Positions 1 to 8,694 of a DNA stretch of 64,000 nt are shown here, piece by piece. Both the position numbers and the translations under genes were made by a program. The notes below the pieces were generated by a model that did no database searches, was not told the DNA's origin, and saw only the letters and a program-made list of their open reading frames with translations. Source of the DNA: Flavobacteriales bacterium (GTDB taxonomy: Bacteria; Bacteroidota; Bacteroidia; Flavobacteriales; Flavobacteriaceae). The stretch spans positions 1 through 64,000 of the forward strand of contig JALWLE010000060.1 in assembly GCA_026996605.1 (NCBI GenBank). The letters run 5' to 3'. The first letter of the stretch is position 1; every line of letters begins with the position of its first letter.

Positions 1-202
1 ACCGAAGCGGATAAGATTCGGATGGTTTAATCAGCATTTCTTTTGAAAAGATATCTTTATAAAATCCGAAATCGGACGGACGGGCTTTTTCGATAAACAA
101 AACGGCATTGGCACCCAAGTAAAAAGCGGTTAGCATCACTACGGGTTTGACCAGTTTTTTTAAAAACCTGCCGATTTTGGCTAAATCTATAACTATTTTC
201 AT
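1..202 (-). CDS. Partial membrane-anchored protein, N-terminal 67 residues only
   Basis: The reading frame starts at the ATG on the minus strand at 202 and runs off the window edge, so only the first 67 residues are visible. They begin MKIVIDLAKIGRFLKK and contain one hydrophobic stretch around residues 19-36, consistent with a signal anchor; the sequence then continues into a soluble-looking part (SDFGFYKDIFSKEML). It starts 38 bases after the end of the upstream glycosyltransferase on the same strand, so the two are probably co-transcribed. An envelope or polysaccharide role is an inference from that neighbour only. I do not recognise the family from this fragment. Confidence 0.6.
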   Translation of the reverse strand, partial: MKIVIDLAKIGRFLKKLVKPVVMLTAFYLGANAVLFIEKARPSDFGFYKDIFSKEMLIKPSESYPLR

Positions 203-240
203 AAACTTGATATATTTTTCAAATGGAAAATTTATTCCAC

Positions 241-2094
241 TTATTTATTTTGTATCCTGTTTTTATAATGTTCTAATGATTTTTCAAACAATTTTTCGTT
301 CCAATAAGCGGCTCTTACATAAGGTGAAATCAGATAAAAGGTAAAAACACTCCAAAATATATTGGCAAAAAATGCCGAATAAGACGGATGTATGCCTTTG
401 TAAACCAACCATAAATTATACAGAATTCCGAAAAATGTCAAAATAAATATAGCCAAGTGCGGCCAGACATGTTTCAAGTTGGATTGACTGTATTTGACTT
501 TTTTGCTGGTTACATTAAATTTGACATTCTTTTTAATCAAAACTTTGTATAAAGCTTGCAATTTGTACCAAAATCCGGCTTGGTAAAACTGCTCGGGACG
601 TTTGGTCGATTTGCCCCAGTTACCAATGCTTGTAACGATAACATTAAGCATCAAAAAGGGAACAATTCTGATAAAAAAATCAAAGCTGAATGCTTTTAAA
701 GGCGGAATCAACGTAAAGAAAAATATAATGGGATACAACACAAAAATCAACAACCACAAGGGCGATAAATACGACCAAATGGTTTCGAGATATGCCAAAC
801 GTTGCCGTAAGCTCATGCCTTTTATCCAAACCGGATTGTTTTTACTAAAAGCAATGTCAATGGTGCCTTCGGCATAGCGTGAAAATTGCTTGATAAAAAT
901 ATCAAATGATTGTGGCGATAACATTTTACAAACTACATTGGGATGTTGATAAGATTGCCATTTTTTAGGGTCGGAATGTAATAATATAGAGGTAAAAATA
1001 TCTTCCGAAATATGATGTACAAAAGGGCGTAAAGGCACTTCCTTTTGTAAGCTTTGGCGCAATTTGTCCACATCCGTTACTTTGCCTTTCTTTTTTAACC
1101 TTTTTATTTTTTCGTCAATGGCTTCTTGTTGTTCTCTGATAGCTAATTCAGCCAAAGCTTTACGCCGTTGTACCGAACCGGCACCACAGCTAAAAGCGGC
1201 ATTTGACGCATTGCGACGTCGCAAAATCACATCATAAAACAGCTCGGGGTCTGTCCCGAAAACATTTTTACCGACCAAATATTTTTTTGAAAACGGGATG
1301 AGTTTTCCGGCAAGTTTTCCGACTAGACCATATTTGATATGCAAATAGTCATTGAGCGGGACGCCTTGCGGAATATCGTAAAACCATTGCGGAGTCTGTA
1401 TCCACCCCATTTTTTTGTTGCGAAAATAACCGGTAGTTTGTTCTAAAAAATCCGGAAAAATTCGGGTATCGGCATCGAGAATAACAATCAAATCGCCATC
1501 GGTTTGGTAAAAAGCATTGTTCATATTACCGGCTTTAAATCCGATATTATTGTCCCTTACATAATAATGTATACCGTATTTTTCAGCCAGTGCTTTAAAA
1601 TTTTCTTGTTCGGGGTCTGTACCGTCACGGTGACCGTCATCTAATAGGTGAATTTCTATTTTGACATCATCATAAGGATAAGTAACCCGTGTGGCATCGC
1701 GCACCGTATCTTCTACAATGGCTAATTCTTCATTATATGTGGCAATATATAAATCTATTTTGATAGGCCGGTCGGTTTCGCCATCTTCTAAGTCTTGAAT
1801 TTCAGATAAATACCGTACCGGTTTATCAATCGGTAAATCTTTATGGGTCCAATAATTAATAATGGTTAATAAAGAGCCGATAAATGCCATCACTTCGGCA
1901 AAATACAGGGGTAAAGAAATCCAAGTCGCATCCCAGTTGATAGAATGATGCCATCTCCAATACAAATAATCAACGCCTACAAAAATAAAAACAACCGCTA
2001 CTATTTGAAACAGCGAGTCTTTAAAAAGCGAAAATTTTGCCGGTTCGTAGGGGCGACGACTTTCAAATATTTGATAATATTTTTCAGATAACAT
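241..2094 (-). CDS. BcsA-like family 2 glycosyltransferase, processive type
   Basis: A 617-residue inner-membrane glycosyltransferase. Hydrophobic segments flank a cytoplasmic GT-A domain: two near residues 27-42 and 60-80, then several from about 430 to 590. The processive GT2 motifs are in order: DDG at 152-154, DAD at 207-209, TPQ at 234-236, SED at 363-365 and QFSRY at 403-407. These correspond to the cellulose-synthase D,D,TPQ,(T)ED,Q(Q/R)xRW set, so it probably polymerises a nucleotide sugar and passes the chain through the membrane. Two things differ: the final Trp is Tyr, and a charged, Lys-rich insertion lies at about 313-352 before the ED motif. No PilZ domain and no bcsB neighbour are visible, so the product need not be cellulose. 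Start chosen at MLSEKYY. Confidence 0.85.
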   Translation of the reverse strand: MLSEKYYQIFESRRPYEPAKFSLFKDSLFQIVAVVFIFVGVDYLYWRWHHSINWDATWISLPLYFAEVMAFIGSLLTIINYWTHKDLPIDKPVRYLSEIQDLEDGETDRPIKIDLYIATYNEELAIVEDTVRDATRVTYPYDDVKIEIHLLDDGHRDGTDPEQENFKALAEKYGIHYYVRDNNIGFKAGNMNNAFYQTDGDLIVILDADTRIFPDFLEQTTGYFRNKKMGWIQTPQWFYDIPQGVPLNDYLHIKYGLVGKLAGKLIPFSKKYLVGKNVFGTDPELFYDVILRRRNASNAAFSCGAGSVQRRKALAELAIREQQEAIDEKIKRLKKKGKVTDVDKLRQSLQKEVPLRPFVHHISEDIFTSILLHSDPKKWQSYQHPNVVCKMLSPQSFDIFIKQFSRYAEGTIDIAFSKNNPVWIKGMSLRQRLAYLETIWSYLSPLWLLIFVLYPIIFFFTLIPPLKAFSFDFFIRIVPFLMLNVIVTSIGNWGKSTKRPEQFYQAGFWYKLQALYKVLIKKNVKFNVTSKKVKYSQSNLKHVWPHLAIFILTFFGILYNLWLVYKGIHPSYSAFFANIFWSVFTFYLISPYVRAAYWNEKLFEKSLEHYKNRIQNK

Positions 2095-2461
2095 TGACTA
2101 AAAATAATGAAATAAGCTTGCAAATTTATGACAAGATTCTCATACTGAAAGAGATAAAAGTTACAATAGAAGTGTTTTGTCATTAAATTAATGTCGAATA
2201 TTAAACGAAAAAATGTCGATTGATGTGTAAAAATGATGGCTTGATGAAATTGTATTTAATGGTCGGAATTTGATGTCATTTAGATTGTAGAGAGAGATAC
2301 TTAAAAGACAAAGTAATATTTCTTAGGACAAACTTTAATACCGATGCCATCAAGAGTTGTAACTTCTTTTGGACTATTTTAAAATAAACATTGGTTTAAT
2401 TTATGTAAATTTGTATTTCAATAGCTTCAAATAAAGCACTTATAAATCAGATTATAAACTA
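2095..2461. other. Intergenic region of 367 bp between divergent genes
   Basis: No gene is seen. It separates the minus-strand glycosyltransferase from the plus-strand lipoprotein. A -7-like TAAATTTG lies at 2406-2413, 49 bases before the lipoprotein start. Bases 2256-2271 and 2302-2316 are also found, in the same order, at 60143-60158 and 60199-60213 (see findings). Confidence 0.6.
2406..2413 (+). promoter_or_regulatory. Promoter -7 element for the Ig-like lipoprotein
   Basis: TAAATTTG matches the Bacteroidota -7 consensus TAnnTTTG and lies 49 bases upstream of the ATG at 2462. No well-placed -33 TTG is obvious; one at 2391-2393 is too close. Confidence 0.5.
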
Positions 2462-4036
2462 ATGAGAAATCTACTATACATTATTCTTTTTTTATTTCTG
2501 TTGAATGCTTGTGCCAGAGTTGGCAGACCTACCGGTGGCGATAAAGATGTAACACCGCCAAAATTGCTTAAAAGTACACCGGCTAATGGAAAAGTCAATT
2601 TTAAGGGGCAAGAGATGATTTTGGAATTTGATGAATATGTGACCCTTAAAGATCCGAATAAAAATATTTTGATATCACCACCACTGAAAAATCAGCCGGT
2701 TATTTCACCTCTTGGTATCGGAACAAAACGTTTGAAAATAAAATTTCAAGATTCATTGAACCCTAATACAACCTATCAAATAAATTTTGGTGAAAGCATA
2801 GCCGATTTTAACGAAGGGAATAAACTGAATAATTTGCAATTGGTTTTTTCTACCGGTCCGGTAATTGATAGTTTGTCATTGAAAGGCAAGATAAAGGCTT
2901 TACATTTTGAAAAAAAACCTGAAAACATTTTGGTAGGCTTATATGAAGCTAAGGACTTCACCGATTCTATTGTTTACAAACAAAAACCTTATTATGTTAC
3001 TTTGGCTGACGCCGATGGATATTTTAAATTTAAACATCTGAAAGCCGGTAATTACCATATTATTGCATTGGCAGATGAAAACCGTGATTACAAATATCAG
3101 CAAGGTAAAGAAAGCATTGGTTTTATAGATAAAGATATTAGCATACCGCAGGATAGTTTGATAAATTTGAATTTATTTAAAGAATATCCGGTTTTTAGTG
3201 TTGAAGATATAGAGCAAAAATCACGATATCATGTTGTTGTTAAATTTAGAGGACATCCGGATAGTTTAAAAGTTACTGTCAAAAGTCCTATTAAGCGGCA
3301 GCAGCATTTTTTTGAGCAAGGGCAATGGCATTTGTGGTATCAATCAGATTCAGATAGTTTAGAATTATCTATTCCTTTGCCACATTATCGTCTTAAAACA
3401 TATTACCGTAAACGTAGTAATAAAAAGGATTCGTTACAAGTATTTTTTAAAGGCAAGGGACGTATTAGTCCGCTTGATTCGGTAATAATTGCAGCCAGTA
3501 TGCCTCTTGAACAAATTGACAGCAGCAAGGTTCGTTTGCAGAGAGACAGTATTTCGGTTGTATTTAGTTTAAAGCAATTACCCGAAGGTAAATTTGTAAT
3601 GAGTTTTGAAAAAGAATCGGGAAAATCCTATAGGCTATATCTATTACCTGAAGCCGTAACGGGATTTACCGGACAAGCCAATAAAGATACACTTACAAAC
3701 AATATTATTTTGCCAAAGATAGATGTATATGGTAAACTCATTTTAAGGCTAAATAATGTTCTGCAAAAACCATTGTTTATAGAATTGATAAAAAATAATA
3801 AAATTGTTAGAAAAACCCCTACCCAAACCGGAAGCAATTTTGTTTTACCTTTCTTATCACCGGATAAATATACTGTTAGAGTAGTTATAGATACTAATAA
3901 AAATAACCGTTGGGATACCGGTAATTATCTGCAACATATTCAACCGGAGCAAAGTATTGAGCCTGATAAGGTTATTGAAATTAGAGCTAATTGGGATGTA
4001 AATCAGTCGTTAATGTTAGATGAATTGAGCCAATGA
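2462..4036 (+). CDS. Lipoprotein with N-terminal bacterial Ig-like domain
   Basis: A 524-residue predicted lipoprotein: hydrophobic signal followed by the lipobox LLNAC, Cys17. Residues about 30-130 read like the SbsA/Big_5 Ig-like domain common in Bacteroidota envelope proteins (PPKLLKSTPANG, then LNPNTTYQINFG and FSTGP). A second beta-rich part from about 140 (ADADGYFKFKHLKAGNYHI) resembles a carboxypeptidase-regulatory fold. Near the C terminus, DTNKNNRWDTGNY is an Asp-rich loop that could bind calcium. Function is unknown; an outer-membrane or periplasmic structural role is likely. It is a single gene with its own promoter. Confidence 0.75.
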   Translation: MRNLLYIILFLFLLNACARVGRPTGGDKDVTPPKLLKSTPANGKVNFKGQEMILEFDEYVTLKDPNKNILISPPLKNQPVISPLGIGTKRLKIKFQDSLNPNTTYQINFGESIADFNEGNKLNNLQLVFSTGPVIDSLSLKGKIKALHFEKKPENILVGLYEAKDFTDSIVYKQKPYYVTLADADGYFKFKHLKAGNYHIIALADENRDYKYQQGKESIGFIDKDISIPQDSLINLNLFKEYPVFSVEDIEQKSRYHVVVKFRGHPDSLKVTVKSPIKRQQHFFEQGQWHLWYQSDSDSLELSIPLPHYRLKTYYRKRSNKKDSLQVFFKGKGRISPLDSVIIAASMPLEQIDSSKVRLQRDSISVVFSLKQLPEGKFVMSFEKESGKSYRLYLLPEAVTGFTGQANKDTLTNNIILPKIDVYGKLILRLNNVLQKPLFIELIKNNKIVRKTPTQTGSNFVLPFLSPDKYTVRVVIDTNKNNRWDTGNYLQHIQPEQSIEPDKVIEIRANWDVNQSLMLDELSQ

Positions 4037-4046
4037 GAACTTTATT

Positions 4047-4073
4047 GAACCACATAAGTCACATAAGTTTTTT
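4047..4073 (+). repeat. Single arm of the dispersed AACCACATAAG repeat
   Basis: GAACCACATAAGTCACATAAG followed by a T run. The same 20-base core occurs at 58427-58446, where it pairs with an inverted copy. It lies just after the lipoprotein stop codon. Confidence 0.55.
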
Positions 4074-4130
4074 GTTTTTATATGGTATTGATTGAGTGAG
4101 TAGGGGATAGAGATCATAGGTCATTGAGTG

Positions 4131-4167
4131 GTCCCGATGATAATCGGGATTGTATCGAAATGACCGG
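4131..4167 (+). repeat. Dispersed hairpin repeat with TCCCGAT/ATCGGGA arms
   Basis: Arms TCCCGAT (4132-4138) and ATCGGGA (4143-4149) form a 7-bp hairpin followed by TTGTATCGAAATGACCGG. Related copies lie in both orientations at 35795-35845 and 35897-35947. Confidence 0.6.
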
Positions 4168-4223
4168 TTTTTATTAAGGAATTATGGAGTTAGCCTTACG
4201 GTTTATTAAATATGTAAGTGGTA

Positions 4224-4448
4224 TTACAAATCAAAAACCGAAGGACGTTTTTGATAGAATAGGTCTTTGATTTTTAAAGCAAAAGCCATTAATAAATATA
4301 AAATAAATGAAGCTCCTAATGTTACGAAAGATGCATAAATAAAAAACAATCGTACATTATTAACCGGAATACCGGATTTGTCTGCTAAACGCGTAGAAAC
4401 ATTAAAACCATGACGCGCAAAAAAATACTTGATACTTTCAATATTCAT
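4224..4448 (-). CDS. PspC-domain small membrane protein
   Basis: A 74-residue protein fitting the PspC domain: an amphipathic start (KYFFARHGFNVSTRLADKSG), then one long membrane segment (about residues 32-60) and a short charged tail. Proteins with this domain act at the inner membrane in envelope-stress responses or as small regulators; its role here is inferred from the family only. It overlaps the end of the DUF2851 gene upstream by 11 bases on the same strand, so translation is probably coupled. Confidence 0.7.
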   Translation of the reverse strand: MNIESIKYFFARHGFNVSTRLADKSGIPVNNVRLFFIYASFVTLGASFILYLLMAFALKIKDLFYQKRPSVFDL

Positions 4449-5724
4449 TTTTTAAACCTTTTTTTAAAATAAAGTGACCGACATCACATGATAAACATTT
4501 AATTTTTGAACAGTATTCTTTATTGAGTTGTAATATTGCTTGACTATCTAATGCATTTCGAGCCGGTAAATTGATTTTATTAAAAATACTGACAATTTTA
4601 TTTTTTTCAGGAGGAATACTTTCTATTAAATCAATCAATTTTTCATTGTTATAAGTACCTAAATGTTGTTGATAAGCAAACTTTAAAGGAATAACTACAT
4701 TGATTAGTATCAAATTCATAAAATCCGTACCCGTAGTTTTTTTCTTATATTTGGTTTGTTTGTCAAAATTATAATGGGTATCCCAATAACCAGATGCAGA
4801 AGCACTTAAAATATCATAAGCCTGTTCTTTATCTGTTATATTAAGTAATTTTTCATACAAATGATCGGTTTGATAATATATGCGAGCAAACTGAGCTAAA
4901 CGAATGGTCGGAAAGTTCGACGGTCGCAACCTATGAAATTTAACCGCACCGGGAGGTAACTCATTTAAACCGTGTTTGTTTTTTAAAAACCGGTATTCAT
5001 TTTGAAGCAAACGATAATAAGCACCGGTTTTATCATCATTGAGCAAACCGGCAACCCCGAATAGTAAAGCTTCAAGTTTTAATAAGTTGTCTTTATATTT
5101 GATAAAAATCCGATATGGTAATAAGCGCCCCATTAGTTCAAAAGCTTCTTTATTAACAGAACCTCCAATATACTTCAAAAGTGTCTCATAAAAAATCTGA
5201 TGCCAATCGTTTTGTGTTTCTATCAATAATTTTTTTATAATCAAATATTTATTTTCAAGTCGCTCTGTAAATAAACGATATTTAAAGTTTATGAGTAACA
5301 TTTTATCTACTTTACCAAGGTCGTTTTGGCAAGGTAATAGCGCTTTATTTTTAATGAGTTTGTTGTAAGTTTTTAAAATGTTTTTATCAATATATTTTGA
5401 CAATTCTAGTGTGGGTATTTGGCTGTTATTTGAGTTATATATCGGCATATTATCCTCGTAAACAACATGTAGAATAACATTATCATAAGCCGGATCTTTT
5501 TCATGACCGTGAACATACCAATCAGACGAACGTTTATGTATCTCGATATGTCCTACCCATAAAATATTATCTATCAGTATTTGAGCGTTGGTAAAATCAG
5601 GTCCGGAATCGGTGTTTAAAATACCGGTTCGTTTAATAAATAAGCTATTCCCTTGATTTGTTTTCAAGTTTTGTTGATTGAAAAACTTGTTTTGCCAGAT
5701 GTAATGCAAGAAACTTTCTTTCAT
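4438..5724 (-). CDS. DUF2851 family protein
   Basis: A 428-residue protein that matches my memory of the DUF2851 family, frequent in Bacteroidota. The characteristic N terminus is present: ESFLHYIWQNKFF, then NTDSGPDFTNAQI (about 37-49), a WVGHIEIHKRSSDW block (about 55-70) and AYDNVILHVVYEDN. The SGPDF and EIH(K)xSSDW blocks are the most conserved parts. The C terminus contains Cys residues in KIKCLSCDVGH, possibly a metal site. No biochemical function is known to me. The pspC-like gene follows with an 11-base overlap. Confidence 0.8.
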   Translation of the reverse strand: MKESFLHYIWQNKFFNQQNLKTNQGNSLFIKRTGILNTDSGPDFTNAQILIDNILWVGHIEIHKRSSDWYVHGHEKDPAYDNVILHVVYEDNMPIYNSNNSQIPTLELSKYIDKNILKTYNKLIKNKALLPCQNDLGKVDKMLLINFKYRLFTERLENKYLIIKKLLIETQNDWHQIFYETLLKYIGGSVNKEAFELMGRLLPYRIFIKYKDNLLKLEALLFGVAGLLNDDKTGAYYRLLQNEYRFLKNKHGLNELPPGAVKFHRLRPSNFPTIRLAQFARIYYQTDHLYEKLLNITDKEQAYDILSASASGYWDTHYNFDKQTKYKKKTTGTDFMNLILINVVIPLKFAYQQHLGTYNNEKLIDLIESIPPEKNKIVSIFNKINLPARNALDSQAILQLNKEYCSKIKCLSCDVGHFILKKGLKNEY

Positions 5725-5792
5725 ATTTGCCGGTTATTCATGCTGTTCGAAACAAAATTTGTGTAAACGGTTAAAAAATTTAATATTTTCCG

Positions 5793-5800
5793 TATTTTTG
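5793..5800 (+). promoter_or_regulatory. Promoter -7 element for the small lipoprotein
   Basis: TATTTTTG fits TAnnTTTG and lies 35 bases before the ATG at 5836. Confidence 0.5.
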
Positions 5801-5835
5801 TGTGCTTGTTTCATTAATATCGGTTAGACAAAATT

Positions 5836-6363
5836 ATGAAAAAAATACTGATTTTTAGTTTTTTATTTATTTCATTAGTTGCTTGTGAAAAAATAGACAA
5901 AACCACCCAATTTAGCATTAGTACGGAAGTGACGTTTGAAGTGCCGGCAGATACGGCTACACAAACACCTATCGAATTGATTGCCACGCCTTTAGTCATT
6001 GACTCAAAAATATTTGAAGATTACAATACTTCTACAGATCTTATTGATAAAGCGACTATAAAAAATATTGAGTTACAAATTGTCAACCCTCAAAATGCCG
6101 ATTTTAATTTCATCACCGATATAGAACTGTATATTGAAGCCGATAATCTGCCTAAAATACGAATGGCTTGGAAAAATGATATGCAAAACAACCAACTGCA
6201 AAGTTTTAGTCCGGATTACCTGCCGGATAATTTGTCGGAATACTTAAAAAATGCCCACTTAAAAATGAGTGTTGTATTATCAACCGATGAAGTGCTGCAA
6301 CAACCGGTTCAGTTTAAGGTTAAAACGGCATTTTATATTGATGCCGAATTGATTGGGAAATAG
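5836..6363 (+). CDS. Hypothetical lipoprotein, beta-rich
   Basis: A 175-residue predicted lipoprotein with signal MKKILIFSFLFISLVAC and lipobox LVAC (Cys17). The rest is beta-strand-like with no Cys and alternating polar/hydrophobic segments. I do not recognise a family. It stands alone between a minus-strand operon and the peroxiredoxin gene and has its own -7 element. Confidence 0.65.
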   Translation: MKKILIFSFLFISLVACEKIDKTTQFSISTEVTFEVPADTATQTPIELIATPLVIDSKIFEDYNTSTDLIDKATIKNIELQIVNPQNADFNFITDIELYIEADNLPKIRMAWKNDMQNNQLQSFSPDYLPDNLSEYLKNAHLKMSVVLSTDEVLQQPVQFKVKTAFYIDAELIGK

Positions 6364-6547
6364 ACCGCGATATGTTTTTTTATTGAATTATAATTCACTG
6401 TTCAATTAGTGTAAATTATAATAATAAAAAATACCACCCAACTTTTTATCACCGTTATTTATGATATATTGAACTTATCATAAACTTTAATTATACCGCC
6501 ATAAAAAATTTTAAAGAAAAATACTTTACTTCGAACTTATTGCGTTG

Positions 6548-6555
6548 TAATTTTG
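6548..6555 (+). promoter_or_regulatory. Promoter -7 element for the peroxiredoxin gene
   Basis: TAATTTTG fits TAnnTTTG. It lies 38 bases before the ATG at 6594 and inside the longest possible open frame, so the longer start at 6540 is excluded. Confidence 0.6.
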
Positions 6556-6593
6556 TGTCGAATAAAAATCAAAAAACAAAAAACTATTATATT

Positions 6594-7244
6594 ATGGAAA
6601 ACATAACAAGAATGCCTTTATTAGGCGAAAAATTCCCTGAAGTAAAAGTACAAACCACGCATGGTCAAATGACTTTACCTAACGACTACGAAGGTAAATG
6701 GTTTGTATTGTTTAGTCATCCGGCTGATTTTACGCCGGTTTGTACTACAGAGTTTGTTGCATTTGCACAAAAAGCTGATGAGTTTAAAAAAATGGGTGTA
6801 GAACTAATCGGTTTGTCCGTTGATCAAGTTTTTTCTCACATTAAATGGGTAGAGTGGATTAAAGACAATTTAAATGTCGAAATTCCTTTCCCTGTGATTG
6901 CTGACAGTGCCGAAGGTGTTTCCAAAGCTTTGGGTATGATTCATCCGGGCAAATCGAGTAGCAACACAGTTCGTGCCGTATTTGTAGTGGACCCTAAAGG
7001 CAATTTACGTTTGATGATATATTACCCGCAAGAAATCGGTCGTAACGTTGATGAAGTGATTAGAGCGGTAAAAGCCTTACAAATGTCAGATAAGTTTGGG
7101 GTTGCTGCTCCGGAAAATTGGCCTAACAATGATTTGATCGGTGATCATGTTATTGTACCACCGGCAACCAATGTCGAAGAAGCCGACAAACGAAAAGGAC
7201 AAGACGGTTGCTTTGATTGGTGGTTCTGTCACAAAGAACTATAA
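6594..7244 (+). CDS. 1-Cys-type (Prx6/AhpC-TSA) peroxiredoxin
   Basis: A 216-residue cytosolic peroxidase that reduces hydrogen peroxide and alkyl peroxides. The active-site block [13 protein letters not shown] (about residues 41-53) carries the peroxidatic Cys in the PxxxTxxC motif. The Prx6-type C-terminal arm continues past 150 and ends in [14 protein letters not shown], whose two Cys residues may take part in resolution. Start placed at [14 protein letters not shown] rather than 18 codons upstream, because a -7 element lies between them and family members begin here. Single gene followed by a strong terminator. Confidence 0.92.
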   Translation: MENITRMPLLGEKFPEVKVQTTHGQMTLPNDYEGKWFVLFSHPADFTPVCTTEFVAFAQKADEFKKMGVELIGLSVDQVFSHIKWVEWIKDNLNVEIPFPVIADSAEGVSKALGMIHPGKSSSNTVRAVFVVDPKGNLRLMIYYPQEIGRNVDEVIRAVKALQMSDKFGVAAPENWPNNDLIGDHVIVPPATNVEEADKRKGQDGCFDWWFCHKEL

Positions 7245-7282
7245 AATGATTAAGACACAAACAAATAAACACAAACAAACAC

Positions 7283-7312
7283 AAAAAGAGAGCCGATTCG
7301 GCTCTCTTTTTT
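7283..7312 (+). terminator. Intrinsic terminator after the peroxiredoxin gene
   Basis: Stem GAGAGCCG (7288-7295) with CGGCTCTC (7299-7306), a 3-base loop, an upstream A run and a downstream run of six T. Confidence 0.85.
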
Positions 7313-7313
7313 G

Positions 7314-7346
7314 TTGCCGGCTATTTAAAAAAATGCCTTAAATTTG
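7314..7346 (+). promoter_or_regulatory. Promoter for trpS (-33 TTG, -7 TAAATTTG)
   Basis: TTG at 7314-7316 and TAAATTTG at 7339-7346 are separated by 22 bases, which fits Bacteroidota promoters. The trpS ATG follows 27 bases later. Confidence 0.65.
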
Positions 7347-7373
7347 TCCTTTCTTAAAAATCCGATTTAAAAC

Positions 7374-8348
7374 ATGAGAATATTAACAGGTATCCAAAGT
7401 ACAGGCACACCGCATTTGGGCAATATATTAGGCGCTATCATACCGGCTATTGAACAAGCTCAAAAACCCGAGAATGAATCGTTTTTGTTTATTGCCGATA
7501 TGCATTCTTTAACCCAAATTAAAGATGCAGAAACACTTAGCGAAAACACTTACAGTACGGCTGCTACTTGGTTGGCTTTTGGTTTGGATATCGATAAAAC
7601 CGTGTTTTACCGCCAATCGGATGTGCCACAAGTTACCGAACTTACTTGGTATTTGAGCACTTTTTTCCCTTATCAACGCTTGACTTTGGCACACTCGTTT
7701 AAAGACAAAGCTGACCGACTTTCCGACATCAATGCCGGGCTATTTACCTACCCAATGCTTATGGCTGCAGATATTTTGTTGTATGACGCCGATGTGGTTC
7801 CGGTAGGCAAAGACCAAAAACAACATTTGGAAATGACTCGTGATGTTGCCCAAAGGTTTAATCGCCAAATGGGTGAAACTTTTGTAATACCTGAAATTGC
7901 CCTGCAAGAACAAACCATGTATGTGCCCGGGACAGACGGTAATAAAATGAGTAAATCTCGTAACAATATCATCAATATCTTTTTGCCGGAAAAAAAATTG
8001 CGTAAGCAAATCATGAAAATAGTAACGGATAGTACCCCGCTTGAAGCGCCTAAAAATCCTGATACAGATAATGTTTTTGCATTATATAAATTACTGGCAA
8101 GCCACGAACAAACCGAAGCGCTTCGTCAAAAATATTTAGCGGGAAACTTTGGTTACGGACATGCCAAGCAAGCTTTATACGAATTGATTTTAGATAAATT
8201 TGCCGAGCCACGCAAGCGTTACGATTACTTTATGAACCATAAAGAAGAGATAGACCAAGCTTTGTTTCAAGGTGCCGAAAAAGCTAAAGTCGTTGCTAAT
8301 GAAGTTTTAAATCGTACACGTAAACAACTCGGTTTCAAATCGCTTTAA
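7374..8348 (+). CDS. trpS: Tryptophan--tRNA ligase
   Basis: A 324-residue class I aminoacyl-tRNA synthetase that charges tRNA-Trp. The N-terminal signature TGTPHLGN (the HIGH-type motif) lies at about residues 11-18 and the KMSKS loop at about 190 (GNKMSKSRN). Length is normal for bacterial TrpRS, which acts as a homodimer in the cytosol. A small ferredoxin gene starts 4 bases after its stop codon, so the two are probably co-translated. Confidence 0.95.
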   Translation: MRILTGIQSTGTPHLGNILGAIIPAIEQAQKPENESFLFIADMHSLTQIKDAETLSENTYSTAATWLAFGLDIDKTVFYRQSDVPQVTELTWYLSTFFPYQRLTLAHSFKDKADRLSDINAGLFTYPMLMAADILLYDADVVPVGKDQKQHLEMTRDVAQRFNRQMGETFVIPEIALQEQTMYVPGTDGNKMSKSRNNIINIFLPEKKLRKQIMKIVTDSTPLEAPKNPDTDNVFALYKLLASHEQTEALRQKYLAGNFGYGHAKQALYELILDKFAEPRKRYDYFMNHKEEIDQALFQGAEKAKVVANEVLNRTRKQLGFKSL

Positions 8349-8352
8349 CAGC

Positions 8353-8583
8353 ATGGTTATCATAACTTTACAGCGAAAAAAATGTATCGGTTGTAATTAT
8401 TGTGTCGAAGTGGCGCCACAACAGTTTCAAATGTCACAAAAAGACGGTAAAAGCATTTTGATTAAATCCTACGAGCGTAAAGGTTTTTTTACCCTGAAAG
8501 AATCGGACAATGCTGTATTTGAACAGGTGCAAAAAGCCGCTGATTTATGTCCTGCAAAAATCATTTCGGTTAAAATTAAGTAG
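8353..8583 (+). CDS. Small single-cluster ferredoxin
   Basis: A 76-residue cytosolic electron carrier. CIGCNYC gives Cys11, Cys14 and Cys17, and Cys66 lies in DLCPAKII, matching a single [4Fe-4S] (or [3Fe-4S]) ferredoxin of the Bacillus/Fer4_13 type. The second Cys motif of two-cluster ferredoxins is absent. It begins 4 bases after trpS. A functional link to TrpRS is not obvious; shared transcription is the simplest reading. Confidence 0.85.
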   Translation: MVIITLQRKKCIGCNYCVEVAPQQFQMSQKDGKSILIKSYERKGFFTLKESDNAVFEQVQKAADLCPAKIISVKIK

Positions 8584-8694
8584 TTTAGTTTGTTGAAATT
8601 TGAAAGTAAAATCGTTTAAAGTAAGCTATGAGTAACAACATATTAGTATAGCGCACAAAAAATAATGCTCAATATTTCAAGTAAATACGTTCCC

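Noticed and set aside
7748-8014. Two overlapping antisense frames inside trpS
   Set aside because: They fall on the KMSKS region of trpS and have no family features.
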